Of a stretch of DNA of 64,000 nucleotides, positions 9,601 to 17,162 are shown piece after piece. This stretch comes from Thermococcus gammatolerans EJ3 (GTDB lineage Archaea > Methanobacteriota_B > Thermococci > Thermococcales > Thermococcaceae), in the NCBI RefSeq assembly GCF_000022365.1, contig NC_012804.1:992001-1056000 (forward strand), written 5' to 3'. The position numbers and the translations under genes are program-made. A model generated the notes under the pieces. It was given only the letters and a program-made list of their open reading frames with translations, was not told where the DNA came from and made no database searches. Position 1 is the stretch's first letter. Every line of letters begins with the position of its first letter.

Positions 9601-10586
9601 TCAGAGTTGGCATAACTGAGCCAGAGGATCCCTACGCAGACCTTGACCTATACGTGTTCTACTTCAAGACCTACGAGGATCTCATGAACTTCCAGAACTA
9701 CGTGCTGTACACAGATCAGATTGGACCAACCTCGTACGAAGAGTTCGAGAAGTTCCTGCCAGAGCCGGGCTACTACCTCATCGCAGTTTACGGTTACGAC
9801 ACCGCTGGCTACGACCCGATACACTACCTCTTCTACTACCAGCTCCTCAGTGACAACGGGGACGTTACGGCAACCCCGAGCAACTTGGTCGTTTCAAATG
9901 ACCAGGTAACCTCAACGTACCTTAACATCAGGGCCTACGATGAGGGCACCTACCTCGGTGTGGTCAGTGTAAGCGACGCTTCAACGGGAGAGATCCTCGA
10001 TTACGCGCCCGTATTCGTCCAAGTCGGCATGCCTAGAATGACAATTATAGCCTATCCAGAGACCCCGATAACGATCGGCGAGCCCGTTAAGGTCAGGATA
10101 AACCTGCTCGATGCCGTCACGATGATGCCGGTTTACGGTGAAAGCAAGGTCATCATCAACGGTCAGGTCTACTACACCGACAACGGCGTCGTTGAGTTCT
10201 ACTTCACCCCGAAGAGCCTGAACGATGTCCTCAGGGTAAAGGTCATCAACCCGGAGTACCAGGACACCGAGAAGACGTTCACACTCTCAGAGCTCGATCA
10301 GGGTGCCGAGTTCAGGTACTATGAATCCCTGTACCAGGAGGAGGTAGCCACGTACAACCAGCTCGTCCAGGCAGTTAACTCAAACCTCACGGACCCATAC
10401 AGAACAATAGCTCTCCTCGTCGCGGGCAGATACCACAACAGGGCAGCGTACTACGCGGAGAAGGCATACGATGAACTGAACAGCAACCCGGTAAGGGCAG
10501 CGTACCTCATGAAGAAGGCCTACCTCACGGAGAAGAGGGCGAACAGGATCCTGAGCGTGTTCCTGGACAAGTTTAGTACGCCGTGA
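6663..10586 (+). CDS. Secreted pyrolysin-like subtilisin family (S8) protease
   Basis: A 1307-residue exported serine protease. A Sec signal peptide (KTLSVLIVLIMALAIVPVTSA) is followed by a propeptide of roughly 120 residues. The catalytic triad is complete: D176 (VLDTGVD), H366 (HGHGTHVSG) and S562 (SGTSMATPHVSG). About 190 residues separate Asp and His, the large insertion typical of pyrolysin and tripeptidyl-peptidase II-like enzymes. About 700 residues of beta-rich C-terminal domains follow, ending in a helical, Tyr-rich segment without a transmembrane anchor. The start is the ATG at 6663 because GGAGGTG sits 9 nt before it; an upstream in-frame ATG at 6645 overlaps that site. It would degrade extracellular protein to feed peptide catabolism. 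It is monocistronic. Confidence 0.95.
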   Translation: MSRKTLSVLIVLIMALAIVPVTSAPVSATSVSTISQTTQGGKLLPVDKQIEKLLNGNDKEVRLIIAPTKDKAMDVYNEIAKIGKIDPISRPQDCFIVATIPRENLEKLKSIEGIVGIWEDRMVKLPEPVKEPDQPAIIGSDVPKPDMFLSVYTTQAYDTWVDLGILGDNVTVAVLDTGVDVGHPFLQTTLDGRRKIIKVYDESDEGIADLYYSTNTTEDGYIVVNETVQVYWGVYSIYYGHQPFTEYNMTQYYVGDIQGDMYYVGLLPERYFDLNNFNGEPYDPYDLGLFGDLSDVYPVLVVEKNGTYTVYIDLNLDNDFTNDQPLTLYDETGAYIQVPTTKVDIALADVVPEYGYVVFMWDAHGHGTHVSGTIAGVGLPTDPVFNETYGMAPNAQLIELKVLPGELGFGRLSWIIYGMIDAVYMGADVISMSLGSSPIYNDGLENPEIFYVNLLTDWYGVTFVIAAGNEGPTTNTVGSPGDSDLAITVGAYRSSLRWQMFWGVDGVADTVASFSSRGPRMDGMLDPDVIAPGEDIFSSLPLWYTVMYDNPYRYYGIWSGTSMATPHVSGAVALLISYAKEYNLTYNPLMLRRALELSAKPVEGATMIDQGFGLIQVEDAINVLQNLSQEQTIYIYGGTTYTGFRDLLGKKKIPLSPAYVEFNSYFYAEFGLPYLYRGVYIRNERPAGVPLYFYPLVYYNDWGLWYTESEKAYRISTNVDWIIPNTDEVVAGGWGRGGVTIGSFSIQIDYSKLEPGKVYVGFVYIDDPDTEQIDGFIPVIIDMPLNPNGESEASLSDTALPGVAKHYFFQVAPGTKELRVTLRVPLDENGTPMGRTTLMIAKPNGEVVAAYVPNYWFVGPGLPEYTWVISDPEPGNWEITAYTSTFTKPRTGYDESHYQISVKAVSVTIQPEKIQVDRETGGVIHVPISVRNSNYGTFMAKVSGLGMGRLDVAYGMIRNVSQDEFDVIGYIPVTSSDYYLRVGITEPEDPYADLDLYVFYFKTYEDLMNFQNYVLYTDQIGPTSYEEFEKFLPEPGYYLIAVYGYDTAGYDPIHYLFYYQLLSDNGDVTATPSNLVVSNDQVTSTYLNIRAYDEGTYLGVVSVSDASTGEILDYAPVFVQVGMPRMTIIAYPETPITIGEPVKVRINLLDAVTMMPVYGESKVIINGQVYYTDNGVVEFYFTPKSLNDVLRVKVINPEYQDTEKTFTLSELDQGAEFRYYESLYQEEVATYNQLVQAVNSNLTDPYRTIALLVAGRYHNRAAYYAEKAYDELNSNPVRAAYLMKKAYLTEKRANRILSVFLDKFSTP

Positions 10587-10612
10587 ACTTTCCTTCTTTT
10601 CTTTCATTTAGT
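10587..10612 (+). terminator. T-rich terminator after the protease gene
   Basis: Directly after the TGA the + strand has a pyrimidine-rich run with several T clusters (CTTTCCTTCTTTTCTTTC), the usual intrinsic termination signal in Thermococcales. It lies in a short convergent gap before gins51. Confidence 0.5.
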
Positions 10613-10631
10613 TTTGTCGACGTGTTGAAAG

Positions 10632-11222
10632 TTAGAAGGTTATGCGAATTCTATGTGCAACGCCCCTCTTCAGCAGAACGTCTCCCACGCTCTTTGGCAG
10701 AACTGCTATATCACCCGCCTTAATTGGCCCGTACTCCCTCAGCTTCTCGTCGACTATTCTTGGCAGGTCAATGGACACGAGATAAGCTTCGGAAACCGGC
10801 TGCTTTGGCCCCACATCCTGATCGAGCCCGGTTTTCTCCTCCGTGATTTCTTCGGGTGATGATTCCGGAGATTTTGCCGGCTGAGCAGGAACTTCGCCCC
10901 TCTCTATGAACTCCCGTAGGATGAGAAAAATTGATTTCTCCTCCTTGACGAGATCACTGACAGGTGCCCCCGAAAACGCCATATCGACGAGTTTATGGAG
11001 CCTTATTCTCAGGATTTCACGCATGAGACTTTCTGCTATCTTAAGCTGCTCAAGGTAAAGCATTTCCTCGACGTTTTCACCCCGCTCCCTTGAGCTCTCG
11101 GCACCAAGGCGGAGGACTTTGAGAAGGCTGTCGTAGTCGGAATAAAAACTATCGTCGATCGGGGCGAGTTCGGGGTTTGAGAGCTCGGCCTCGAGCATCT
11201 CCCTGAGTTTAACGATGTCCAT
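10632..11222 (-). CDS. gins51: DNA replication GINS complex subunit Gins51 (Gins15)
   Basis: A 196-residue protein. GINS links the MCM helicase to the archaeal RecJ/GAN and primase machinery. The N-terminal helical domain (MDIVKLREMLEAELSN through FLILREFIERG) is followed by a charged linker (about 120-145) and a small C-terminal beta domain (YLVSIDLPRIVDEKL...GDIAVLPKSVGDVLLKRGVAHRI), the A-B order of the Sld5/Psf1 type. The start ATG at 11222 is preceded by AAGGTG; a longer reading frame from 11255 would overlap the end of pcn. The arrangement directly after pcn matches the conserved Thermococcales order. Confidence 0.9.
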   Translation of the reverse strand: MDIVKLREMLEAELSNPELAPIDDSFYSDYDSLLKVLRLGAESSRERGENVEEMLYLEQLKIAESLMREILRIRLHKLVDMAFSGAPVSDLVKEEKSIFLILREFIERGEVPAQPAKSPESSPEEITEEKTGLDQDVGPKQPVSEAYLVSIDLPRIVDEKLREYGPIKAGDIAVLPKSVGDVLLKRGVAHRIRITF

Positions 11223-11251
11223 GGGCAACACCTTAAGAAATAGAAAGGGGG

Positions 11252-12001
11252 TCACTCCTCAACGCGGGGAGCGAGAAGGAACGTCAGCTTGCCCTCGTCC
11301 CTTATGAAGTAGTCCATCTGGAGGGGCATCTCTGTCCCGAACCTCAGCGTGACCTCATCGGCCTTCCCTATGCCCTTAACCATGTCCGCCAGATAGCTTA
11401 TTCCGTAGGCGCTCCTCGTTTCCTCCTCGACCTCGAGGTCGAGCAGGCCCTCATCCTCCAGCGTGAGCTTGATCTCTACCTCGTTGGTCTCCCCTTCGGC
11501 CTTCATTGTGAACTCATCCTCTTTGGCTATGAACTTCAGTGAGTCGCTGACGAGGGAAGCGTCCTTGATGGCCTCCTTCAGAACCTCACCGAGGAGGACG
11601 ACTTTTGCGGTGAATGGAAGCTCAGGAAGTTCGAGCTCAAGCTCCTCGACGTCAATGAGCGGAAGGCGGAAGGTTCTCTTGGCCGTTCCTTCGAAGGTTA
11701 TCTCGAGGAAGTTCTCGTCTCCCTTCCTGAGTATGAGCGTGTCCTTGCTCTTGCCCCTTTTGAGGATCTTCTTGAAGTGGTCCATGTTGATCCCTATCGT
11801 TTCGGGCTCCTCTACTTCGTACTTGGAGAATATACTCTCCGGGAGGTTGAGGTCTATGAGAACGACTCTGCTTGGGTCCATAGCGCGCATGCTGACCCCT
11901 TCCTCGGTGATCTTAAAGGCCGCCTCATCAATGAGGTTGCTGGCGGTTGCTATTAGGTCCGCAAACTCCTTCGCTCCGTCAAAAACGATCTCAAACGGCA
12001 T
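11252..12001 (-). CDS. pcn: DNA polymerase sliding clamp (PCNA)
   Basis: A 249-residue protein, the standard length of archaeal PCNA. It begins MPFEIVFDGAKEF and contains the paired processivity folds with AMDPSRVVLIDLNLP and the interdomain connector leading to LELPELPF. The C-terminus (LLAPRVEE) is the strand used by PIP-box partners. It encircles DNA as a homotrimer and tethers polymerases, Fen1, ligase and RNase HII; the RNase HII in this window (48995-49675) has a PIP-like tail. It is third in a tfs-orf-pcn-gins51 operon, linking transcription and replication genes. Confidence 0.97.
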   Translation of the reverse strand: MPFEIVFDGAKEFADLIATASNLIDEAAFKITEEGVSMRAMDPSRVVLIDLNLPESIFSKYEVEEPETIGINMDHFKKILKRGKSKDTLILRKGDENFLEITFEGTAKRTFRLPLIDVEELELELPELPFTAKVVLLGEVLKEAIKDASLVSDSLKFIAKEDEFTMKAEGETNEVEIKLTLEDEGLLDLEVEEETRSAYGISYLADMVKGIGKADEVTLRFGTEMPLQMDYFIRDEGKLTFLLAPRVEE

Positions 12002-12003
12002 CT

Positions 12004-12171
12004 TTACACCTCCTTATTGAGTATCTCGAGCATGAGCCTAACCCTTTCTTTTCCCCGGAATAGATAAGCTTTTCCATTGTCCACGTCGGGCACCCTGCGG
12101 TAGGCTTCCTCAAGCTCCTTCAGGGCCTTCTCCGCCAGTCTCTTCACGACCTCACGCTCGAGCTCGTTCAC
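12004..12171 (-). CDS. Small conserved protein between tfs and pcn, unknown function
   Basis: A 55-residue, highly charged, probably all-helical protein (NELEREVVKRLAEKALKELEEAYRRVPD...). The GTG start at 12171 overlaps the tfs stop codon in a GTGA junction, which is preferred over a longer frame running into tfs. Only 2 nt separate its stop from the pcn ATG. Tight packing implies co-translation with TFS and PCNA. No motif was recognised; a small adaptor or regulatory role is possible but unsupported. Confidence 0.75.
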   Translation of the reverse strand: MNELEREVVKRLAEKALKELEEAYRRVPDVDNGKAYLFRGKERVRLMLEILNKEV

Positions 12172-12500
12172 TCGTAAGACCTCCAGACGTAGCCGCACTT
12201 GGTGCACTTGTAGAATATCGTGCTCGGTTCATCGCCCGCCCTCGTCTGGAGCTCCCACCAGTAGGCCGTGTCATTGCCGCACTTCGGACAGGTTACCTTA
12301 GTCGTCGGGAGCGTTTTCAGGTCCTGCTCAACTACGATGATGCCCTCGTCTGGCTTATGCTCCACCTTCTGAGTTATCCGGGTTTTTTCTCTGTCTTTCT
12401 CTTCGTCGAAGGGCTCTTCGTAGCCACATGAGCGGCAGACCCACACCTTCCTCTTTCTGTCCGGGAGCATGAGATTACCGCACTTCGGGCAGAACTTCAT
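12168..12500 (-). CDS. tfs: Transcription factor S (TFIIS-like RNA cleavage factor)
   Basis: A 110-residue protein with two zinc ribbons: C4/C7/C22/C25 (FCPKCG...CRSCG) and C71/C74/C99/C102 (CPKCG...CTKCG). The C-terminal ribbon carries the catalytic acidic pair D90-E91 in RAGDEPST, which enters the RNA polymerase active site and stimulates cleavage of backtracked RNA. The ATG at 12500 is chosen because GGGGGTGA precedes it and the Zn ribbon begins at once. It is first in the tfs-orf-pcn-gins51 operon. Confidence 0.96.
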   Translation of the reverse strand: MKFCPKCGNLMLPDRKRKVWVCRSCGYEEPFDEEKDREKTRITQKVEHKPDEGIIVVEQDLKTLPTTKVTCPKCGNDTAYWWELQTRAGDEPSTIFYKCTKCGYVWRSYE

Positions 12501-12575
12501 TCTCTCACCCCCGCTTGGGGTGGTATATGGGAAGGAAATAAAAACCTTTGCAACGATCGTTCTATGGTGATGGTT

Positions 12576-12818
12576 ATGGAGAAACTGGACGTTTTTGAGC
12601 TGGCGAGGAGATACCACCGGGAGCTTAGGATAGAAGAACCAAGCCTGGCCACACTTGCGGCTGAGCTCTTTGGCGATCTCGGTCTCAAAATAAGGGAGTT
12701 TCTGGAAAAGGAGGGTTACTCACTCACCGGGGCGAAGTTCATAGACTATGACAAAAGCCTCGTACTGGGGATTATGAAGGACGACAAAACATACGAGGTT
12801 ATACTTAGAAAGACCTGA
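12576..12818 (+). CDS. Conserved hypothetical protein
   Basis: An 80-residue protein beginning MEKLDVFELARRYHREL, with a helical first half (to about residue 45) and a beta-rich second half (GAKFIDYDKSLVLGIMKDDKTYEVILRKT). The ATG at 12576 follows a GGTGAT ribosome binding site; the earlier in-frame ATG at 12564 lies within it. It is divergent from tfs and precedes the sulfur oxidoreductase gene, which has its own promoter. I do not recognise a family. Confidence 0.7.
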   Translation: MEKLDVFELARRYHRELRIEEPSLATLAAELFGDLGLKIREFLEKEGYSLTGAKFIDYDKSLVLGIMKDDKTYEVILRKT

Positions 12819-12829
12819 GACAGATTTTT

Positions 12830-12846
12830 AACCTAAGGTTTTGAAC
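12830..12846 (-). promoter_or_regulatory. SurR-type redox operator upstream of the sulfur oxidoreductase gene
   Basis: On the minus strand the sequence is GTTCAAAACCTTAGGTT, which fits GTT-N3-AAC-N5-GTT exactly, the extended site known for the sulfur-response regulator SurR of Pyrococcus furiosus. It lies immediately downstream of a TATA-like tttttaa and about 20 nt before the gene start, a position suited to repression when elemental sulfur is absent. Confidence 0.75.
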
Positions 12847-12865
12847 CTTCCCCGGTGATTCGGAA

Positions 12866-14191
12866 ATGGGAAAGAAGGTAGTCATCATCGGTGGTGGAGC
12901 CGCTGGAATGAGCACGGCCTCACGAGTCAAGAGGCTAAAGCCTGAATGGGACGTCAAGGTGTTTGAAGCTACCGAGTGGGTCAGTCACGCCCCCTGCGGC
13001 ATTCCGTACGTTGTTGAGGGCATCTCCCCGACTGAAAAGCTCATGCACTACCCGCCCGAGGTCTTCATCAAGAAGCGCGGTATAGACCTCCACCTTAAAG
13101 CAGAAGTCATCGAGGTCGGTCAGGGCTACGTGAGGGTCAGGGAAGGCGACGGTGAAAAGAGCTACGAGTGGGACTACCTCGTGTTTGCAAACGGCGCCTC
13201 TCCGAGGATTCCGGCCGTTGAGGGTGTCACTCTTCCCGGCGTCTTTAAGGCAGACCTTCCACCCGATGCCGTCGCCATAAAGGAGTACATAGAGAAAAAC
13301 CGCGTTGAAGATGTCGTTATCATAGGAGGTGGCTACATAGGCGTTGAGATGGCTGAAGCTTTCTCGGCCCAAGGCAAGAACGTCACCCTCATCGAGCGCA
13401 ACGAGAGAGTAATGTCCAAGGCCTTTGATAGAGAAATCACCGACGTCCTCGAGGAGGAGATGAGGAAGAGGATAGACCTCAGGACCCAAGAGATAGTCCT
13501 CAAGATCGAAGGTAGCGAGAGGGTTGAGAAGGTAATCACAGACGCTGGGGAATACAAGGCCGACCTAGTGATCCTCGCCACTGGAATAAAGCCCAACGTT
13601 GAGCTAGCCAAAGAGATAGGCGTCAGGATAGGCGAGACCGGGGCGATATGGACGAACGAGAAAATGCAGACTAGCGTTGAGAACGTCTATGCCGCTGGAG
13701 ACGTCGCGGAAACGAGGCACCTTATCACGGGAAGGCGCGTCTGGATTCCGCTCGCTCCGGCAGGAAACAAGATGGGCTACGTTGCCGGAAGCAACATAGC
13801 GGGCAAAGAGCTTCACTTCCCCGGTGTCCTTGGAACGAGCGTTACGAAGTTCTTCGACGTTGAGATAGGCAAGACCGGCCTGACCGAGGCCGAGGCGATA
13901 AGGGAAGGCTACGATGTCAGGACGGCCTTCATCAAGGCCACCACGAGGCCCCACTACTACCCGGGAGCAAAGCCGATATGGCTGAAGGGAGTTGTTGATA
14001 ACGAGACCAACAGGCTGCTCGGGGTTCAAGCCGTTGGCGCTGAGATACTGCCGAGAATTGACACGGCAGCGGCGATGCTCACCGCCGGGTTTACCACGAA
14101 GGACGCATTCTTCACGGATCTGGCCTACGCACCGCCCTTCGCTCCCGTTTGGGACCCGCTGGTAGTCCTCGCGAGGGTTCTCAAGTTCTGA
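12866..14191 (+). CDS. nsr: CoA-dependent NAD(P)H sulfur oxidoreductase / CoA-disulfide reductase
   Basis: A 441-residue FAD enzyme of the pyridine nucleotide-disulfide reductase family. It has an N-terminal FAD-binding GGGAAGMS, a single active-site Cys44 in SHAPCGIPY (instead of a CxxxxC pair), a second Rossmann motif for NAD(P)H ([14 protein letters not shown], about 153-166) and the FAD-contacting AAGDVAE. This architecture is that of CoA-disulfide reductases; the Thermococcales member NSR reduces elemental sulfur with NAD(P)H in a CoA-dependent way. The SurR-type operator just upstream supports the sulfur role. Other activities (NADH oxidase, CoA disulfide) are possible in the same family. 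Confidence 0.9.
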   Translation: MGKKVVIIGGGAAGMSTASRVKRLKPEWDVKVFEATEWVSHAPCGIPYVVEGISPTEKLMHYPPEVFIKKRGIDLHLKAEVIEVGQGYVRVREGDGEKSYEWDYLVFANGASPRIPAVEGVTLPGVFKADLPPDAVAIKEYIEKNRVEDVVIIGGGYIGVEMAEAFSAQGKNVTLIERNERVMSKAFDREITDVLEEEMRKRIDLRTQEIVLKIEGSERVEKVITDAGEYKADLVILATGIKPNVELAKEIGVRIGETGAIWTNEKMQTSVENVYAAGDVAETRHLITGRRVWIPLAPAGNKMGYVAGSNIAGKELHFPGVLGTSVTKFFDVEIGKTGLTEAEAIREGYDVRTAFIKATTRPHYYPGAKPIWLKGVVDNETNRLLGVQAVGAEILPRIDTAAAMLTAGFTTKDAFFTDLAYAPPFAPVWDPLVVLARVLKF

Positions 14192-14265
14192 TCCCTTCTT
14201 CTTATTTCCCTCGGACACCTGAAAACCTTAAAAGGAGCTTTTCCATTTCAGCCCGGGTGGTGATT

Positions 14266-15717
14266 ATGGCCAAGGTAAAGCGTGAGAAGTGGAGCAACGA
14301 GTTCAGCGAGTGGTACAACGAGCTCCTTGAGACCGCAGGAATAATCGACAAGCGCTACCCCGTCAAGGGAATGAACGTCTGGCTTCCGTACGGGCTGAAA
14401 ATCATGCGCAACATCGAAAAGTTCATCCACTCCGAGATGGCCCGAACTGGCCACGAGGAGGTTCTGTTTCCAGCGCTCATCCCTGAGACCGAGTTCCAGA
14501 AGGAGGCCGAGCACATAAAGGGCTTCGAGGACGAGGTCTACTGGGTAACGCATGCGGGCCTCGACCCGCTCGATGTGAGGCTCATCCTCCGCCCAACGAG
14601 TGAAACCGCGATGTACTCGATGTTCTCCCTCTGGATTCGCTCCCACGCGGATTTGCCCTTCAAGGTCTACCAGATAGTCAACGTCTACCGCTACGAGACC
14701 AAGCACACGAGGCCCCTCATCCGCGTTAGGGAAATCAGCAGGTTCTTCGAGGCGCATACAGCTCACGTTGACTTTGAGGACGCCGAGAGGCAGATAAAGG
14801 AAGACCTCGAGATATTCGACCGCCTCGCGAAGTTCCTTGCTTTGCCCTACGTAATCTCCAGGAGACCCGACTGGGACAAGTTCCCCGGTGCCTTCTACTC
14901 GCTGGGAGCGGAGATAATGATGCCCGACGGGAGGACGCTCCAGATAGGCACGATGCACAACTACAAGCAGAACTTTGCCAAAGCTTATAACATCCAGTAC
15001 GAGACCGAGACGGGCGACCATGAGTACGTCCACCAGACGACCTTCGGAATGAGCGAAAGGCTTCTCGCGGCAGTTATAGCGGTTCACGGCGACGACAGCG
15101 GAATGGTTCTCCCGCCGACGATAGCGCCGATTCAGGTCGTTATCGTACCCATTCCGAAGAAAGACGCTAATGTTGACGTCTTCGCCTACGCGAGGGAAAT
15201 TGCTGAAGAGCTGGGGAAGGCTGGCTTCCGTGTCCACGTTGACGAGCGCGACATAAGGCCTGGAAGGAAGTACTACGACTGGGAGCTGAAGGGCGTTCCC
15301 CTGAGGATAGAGGTCGGCCCGAGGGACGTCGAGGGAAGGAAAGCCGTCCTCGCGAGGCGCGACACCTTCGAGAAGGTAACCGTCGAGCGCGATGCCATCG
15401 TCGAGGAAGTGAAGAAGACCCTCGACGCGATTCACGAGAACCTCTATCAGAGGGCAAAGGAGTTCCTTGAGAGCCACATCAAGCGCGTTGACACGATTGA
15501 GGAAGCCAAGGCAGTCTTCGAGGACAGGCGGGGTATAGTCGAGATTCCCTGGTGCGGTGACGAGGAGTGCGGGCTTAAAATGGAGGAGGAGCTCGACGCA
15601 AAGATGCTCGGAACGCCTTATCCTGAGGAGAAAGCCAGAGAAGGCATCGAAGGCAAGAAGTGCCCGGTCTGCGGAAGGGAAGCGAAGTTCATCGCGAGGT
15701 TCGCGAGGACCTACTGA
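14266..15717 (+). CDS. proS: Prolyl-tRNA synthetase
   Basis: A 483-residue class II synthetase of the archaeal/eukaryotic type (no editing insertion). Motif 2-like [21 protein letters not shown] and the proline-binding [10 protein letters not shown] region are present, followed by an anticodon-binding domain ([10 protein letters not shown]...) and a C-terminal zinc-binding domain with Cys ligands ([10 protein letters not shown]...[11 protein letters not shown]), ending FARTY as is typical. The ATG at 14266 is preceded by GGTGGTGAT; an upstream in-frame start would overlap the previous gene. Transcription is probably from a promoter in the 74-nt gap. Confidence 0.97.
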   Translation: MAKVKREKWSNEFSEWYNELLETAGIIDKRYPVKGMNVWLPYGLKIMRNIEKFIHSEMARTGHEEVLFPALIPETEFQKEAEHIKGFEDEVYWVTHAGLDPLDVRLILRPTSETAMYSMFSLWIRSHADLPFKVYQIVNVYRYETKHTRPLIRVREISRFFEAHTAHVDFEDAERQIKEDLEIFDRLAKFLALPYVISRRPDWDKFPGAFYSLGAEIMMPDGRTLQIGTMHNYKQNFAKAYNIQYETETGDHEYVHQTTFGMSERLLAAVIAVHGDDSGMVLPPTIAPIQVVIVPIPKKDANVDVFAYAREIAEELGKAGFRVHVDERDIRPGRKYYDWELKGVPLRIEVGPRDVEGRKAVLARRDTFEKVTVERDAIVEEVKKTLDAIHENLYQRAKEFLESHIKRVDTIEEAKAVFEDRRGIVEIPWCGDEECGLKMEEELDAKMLGTPYPEEKAREGIEGKKCPVCGREAKFIARFARTY

Positions 15718-15746
15718 TTCTTTTTCCCTCCGCTACTCTTTTAAAC

Positions 15747-15766
15747 AATTTACTGCAAAGTAAATT
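15747..15766. promoter_or_regulatory. Perfect 8-bp inverted repeat (AATTTACT-GCAA-AGTAAATT) in the ATPase promoter
   Basis: The two 8-bp arms are perfectly complementary with a 4-base spacer. The repeat lies between a TATA-like ctcttttaaac (15737-15746) and the ribosome binding site GGTGGG (15769-15774), so it would cover the transcription start. A repressor binding here would block the gene, and the ATPase itself contains a winged-helix segment that might bind it. Confidence 0.55.
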
Positions 15767-15779
15767 ACTGGTGGGTAAA

Positions 15780-17162
15780 TTGTCTCGCAGGTTCATAGAT
15801 AGGGAGCGGGAAATCGGGCTCCTTGAGAAGAGACTTGAGAGCGAGAGTGCAGAGTTCGTGGTAATCTACGGAAGGAGAAGGGTGGGGAAGACTGCCCTAA
15901 TAACCGAGTTTTTGAGGAGACACGGGGGTATGTACCTCCTCGCGAGGGAAACGAGCGAGCTTGAGAACCTCAGGCGGTTCTCGGAGAGGATTGCCGCTTA
16001 CTTCGGAGACGACGTCCTTCTCAAAAATCCATTCCGCAACTGGGATGCCCTCTTTGAGTACCTCCATCAAAAAAGCAGGGAAGAAAGGTTAATCGTGGCA
16101 ATAGACGAGTTCCCATACCTCGTCCTTTCAAACAAAAGCCTCCCATCCATTCTCCAGGAGTACTGGGATACCAAGTTCTCAGAGGGGAAGCTTTACCTGC
16201 TAATAAGCGGCTCAAGCGTTTCAATGATGGAGGGGCTTCTCGGATACAAGAGTCCGCTCTACGGCAGGAGAACCGGCCAGCTGAAGGTAGAGCCCCTCGA
16301 CTTCTTCAGCGCGAGAGAATTCCTCCCCCGTTTTTCAATGGAGGATTTCGTGAGGGCCTATTCAATTCTCGGCGGAACCCCCGCGTACCTTCTTGAGTTC
16401 GACGATGGGCTCAGCGTTGAGGAGAACCTCACCGAGAACTACTTCAGACAGGAGGGTCTCCTCTACGGCGACGTCGAGTTCGTCCTGAGGGAAGAGCTTG
16501 AGAGGCCGAGGCTCTACTTTGCCGTTCTCGAGGCGATTGCGCGGGGAAGAACGACCCTCGGCGAGATAATGAACGAGACAGGCCTCGAGAGGGGAACGGT
16601 CGGGAAGTACCTTTCGGTTCTGATGAACCTCGGAATCGTGAGGCGGGAAGTCCCGGTAACTGAGAGCAAAAAGAGCAGAAAGGGGCGGTACTACATCGAC
16701 GATCCCTACTTTTCGTTCTGGTTCCGATACGTCCACCCCAACGCCGATTTAATCGAGACCGGAAACGGCGACATGCTCACGAGGCTCGTCATGAAGGATT
16801 TGGATGAACACGTCGGAAGGATTTTTGAAGACGTTGCCAGACAGTTTCTGCTGAAAATTAAGGACAAACTTCCGCTGAAGCCGACGAGGGTTGGCAGGTG
16901 GTGGCGGAAGGGCGAGGAGATTGACCTCGTTGCGATGGATGAGGTTGAGAAGAAGGCCCTCCTGATAGAGGTTAAGTGGAGGCACCTGAGTGAGAGGGAC
17001 GCCAGGAAGGTCTTTGAAGAACTCGATAGAAAGTCAAAGCTCATAGGCCTGGACGGATGGGAGCTCCACTTCGGAATAATCGCCAGGAGAGTGGAATCAA
17101 AAGAAGAGCTGAGGGAGCTTGGCTTCGTGTGGGATCTCGAAGATATGGAGGTGCTAAAATGA
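15780..17162 (+). CDS. Archaeal AAA-type ATPase with winged helix and PD-(D/E)XK-like C-terminus
   Basis: A 460-residue member of the archaeal ATPase (MJ/PH type) family. It has a P-loop YGRRRVGKTALI near residue 35, a Walker B IVAIDEFPYL, a middle winged-helix region (TTLGEIMNETGLERGTVGKYLSVLMNLGIVRRE) and a C-terminal DUF234-type nuclease-like domain (RWWRKGEEIDLVAMDE...LLIEVKWR). I place the start at TTG 15780, after GGTGGGT; GTG 15771 is an alternative. The role of these ATPases is unknown. Its stop overlaps the next ATG by 4 nt, implying translational coupling with the carbamoyltransferase. Confidence 0.82.
   Translation: MSRRFIDREREIGLLEKRLESESAEFVVIYGRRRVGKTALITEFLRRHGGMYLLARETSELENLRRFSERIAAYFGDDVLLKNPFRNWDALFEYLHQKSREERLIVAIDEFPYLVLSNKSLPSILQEYWDTKFSEGKLYLLISGSSVSMMEGLLGYKSPLYGRRTGQLKVEPLDFFSAREFLPRFSMEDFVRAYSILGGTPAYLLEFDDGLSVEENLTENYFRQEGLLYGDVEFVLREELERPRLYFAVLEAIARGRTTLGEIMNETGLERGTVGKYLSVLMNLGIVRREVPVTESKKSRKGRYYIDDPYFSFWFRYVHPNADLIETGNGDMLTRLVMKDLDEHVGRIFEDVARQFLLKIKDKLPLKPTRVGRWWRKGEEIDLVAMDEVEKKALLIEVKWRHLSERDARKVFEELDRKSKLIGLDGWELHFGIIARRVESKEELRELGFVWDLEDMEVLK

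Noticed and set aside
14248-15477. Antisense open frame of 409 codons opposite proS
   Set aside because: It lies entirely opposite a certain gene; GC-rich codon bias creates long antisense frames. No ribosome binding site or recognisable domain.
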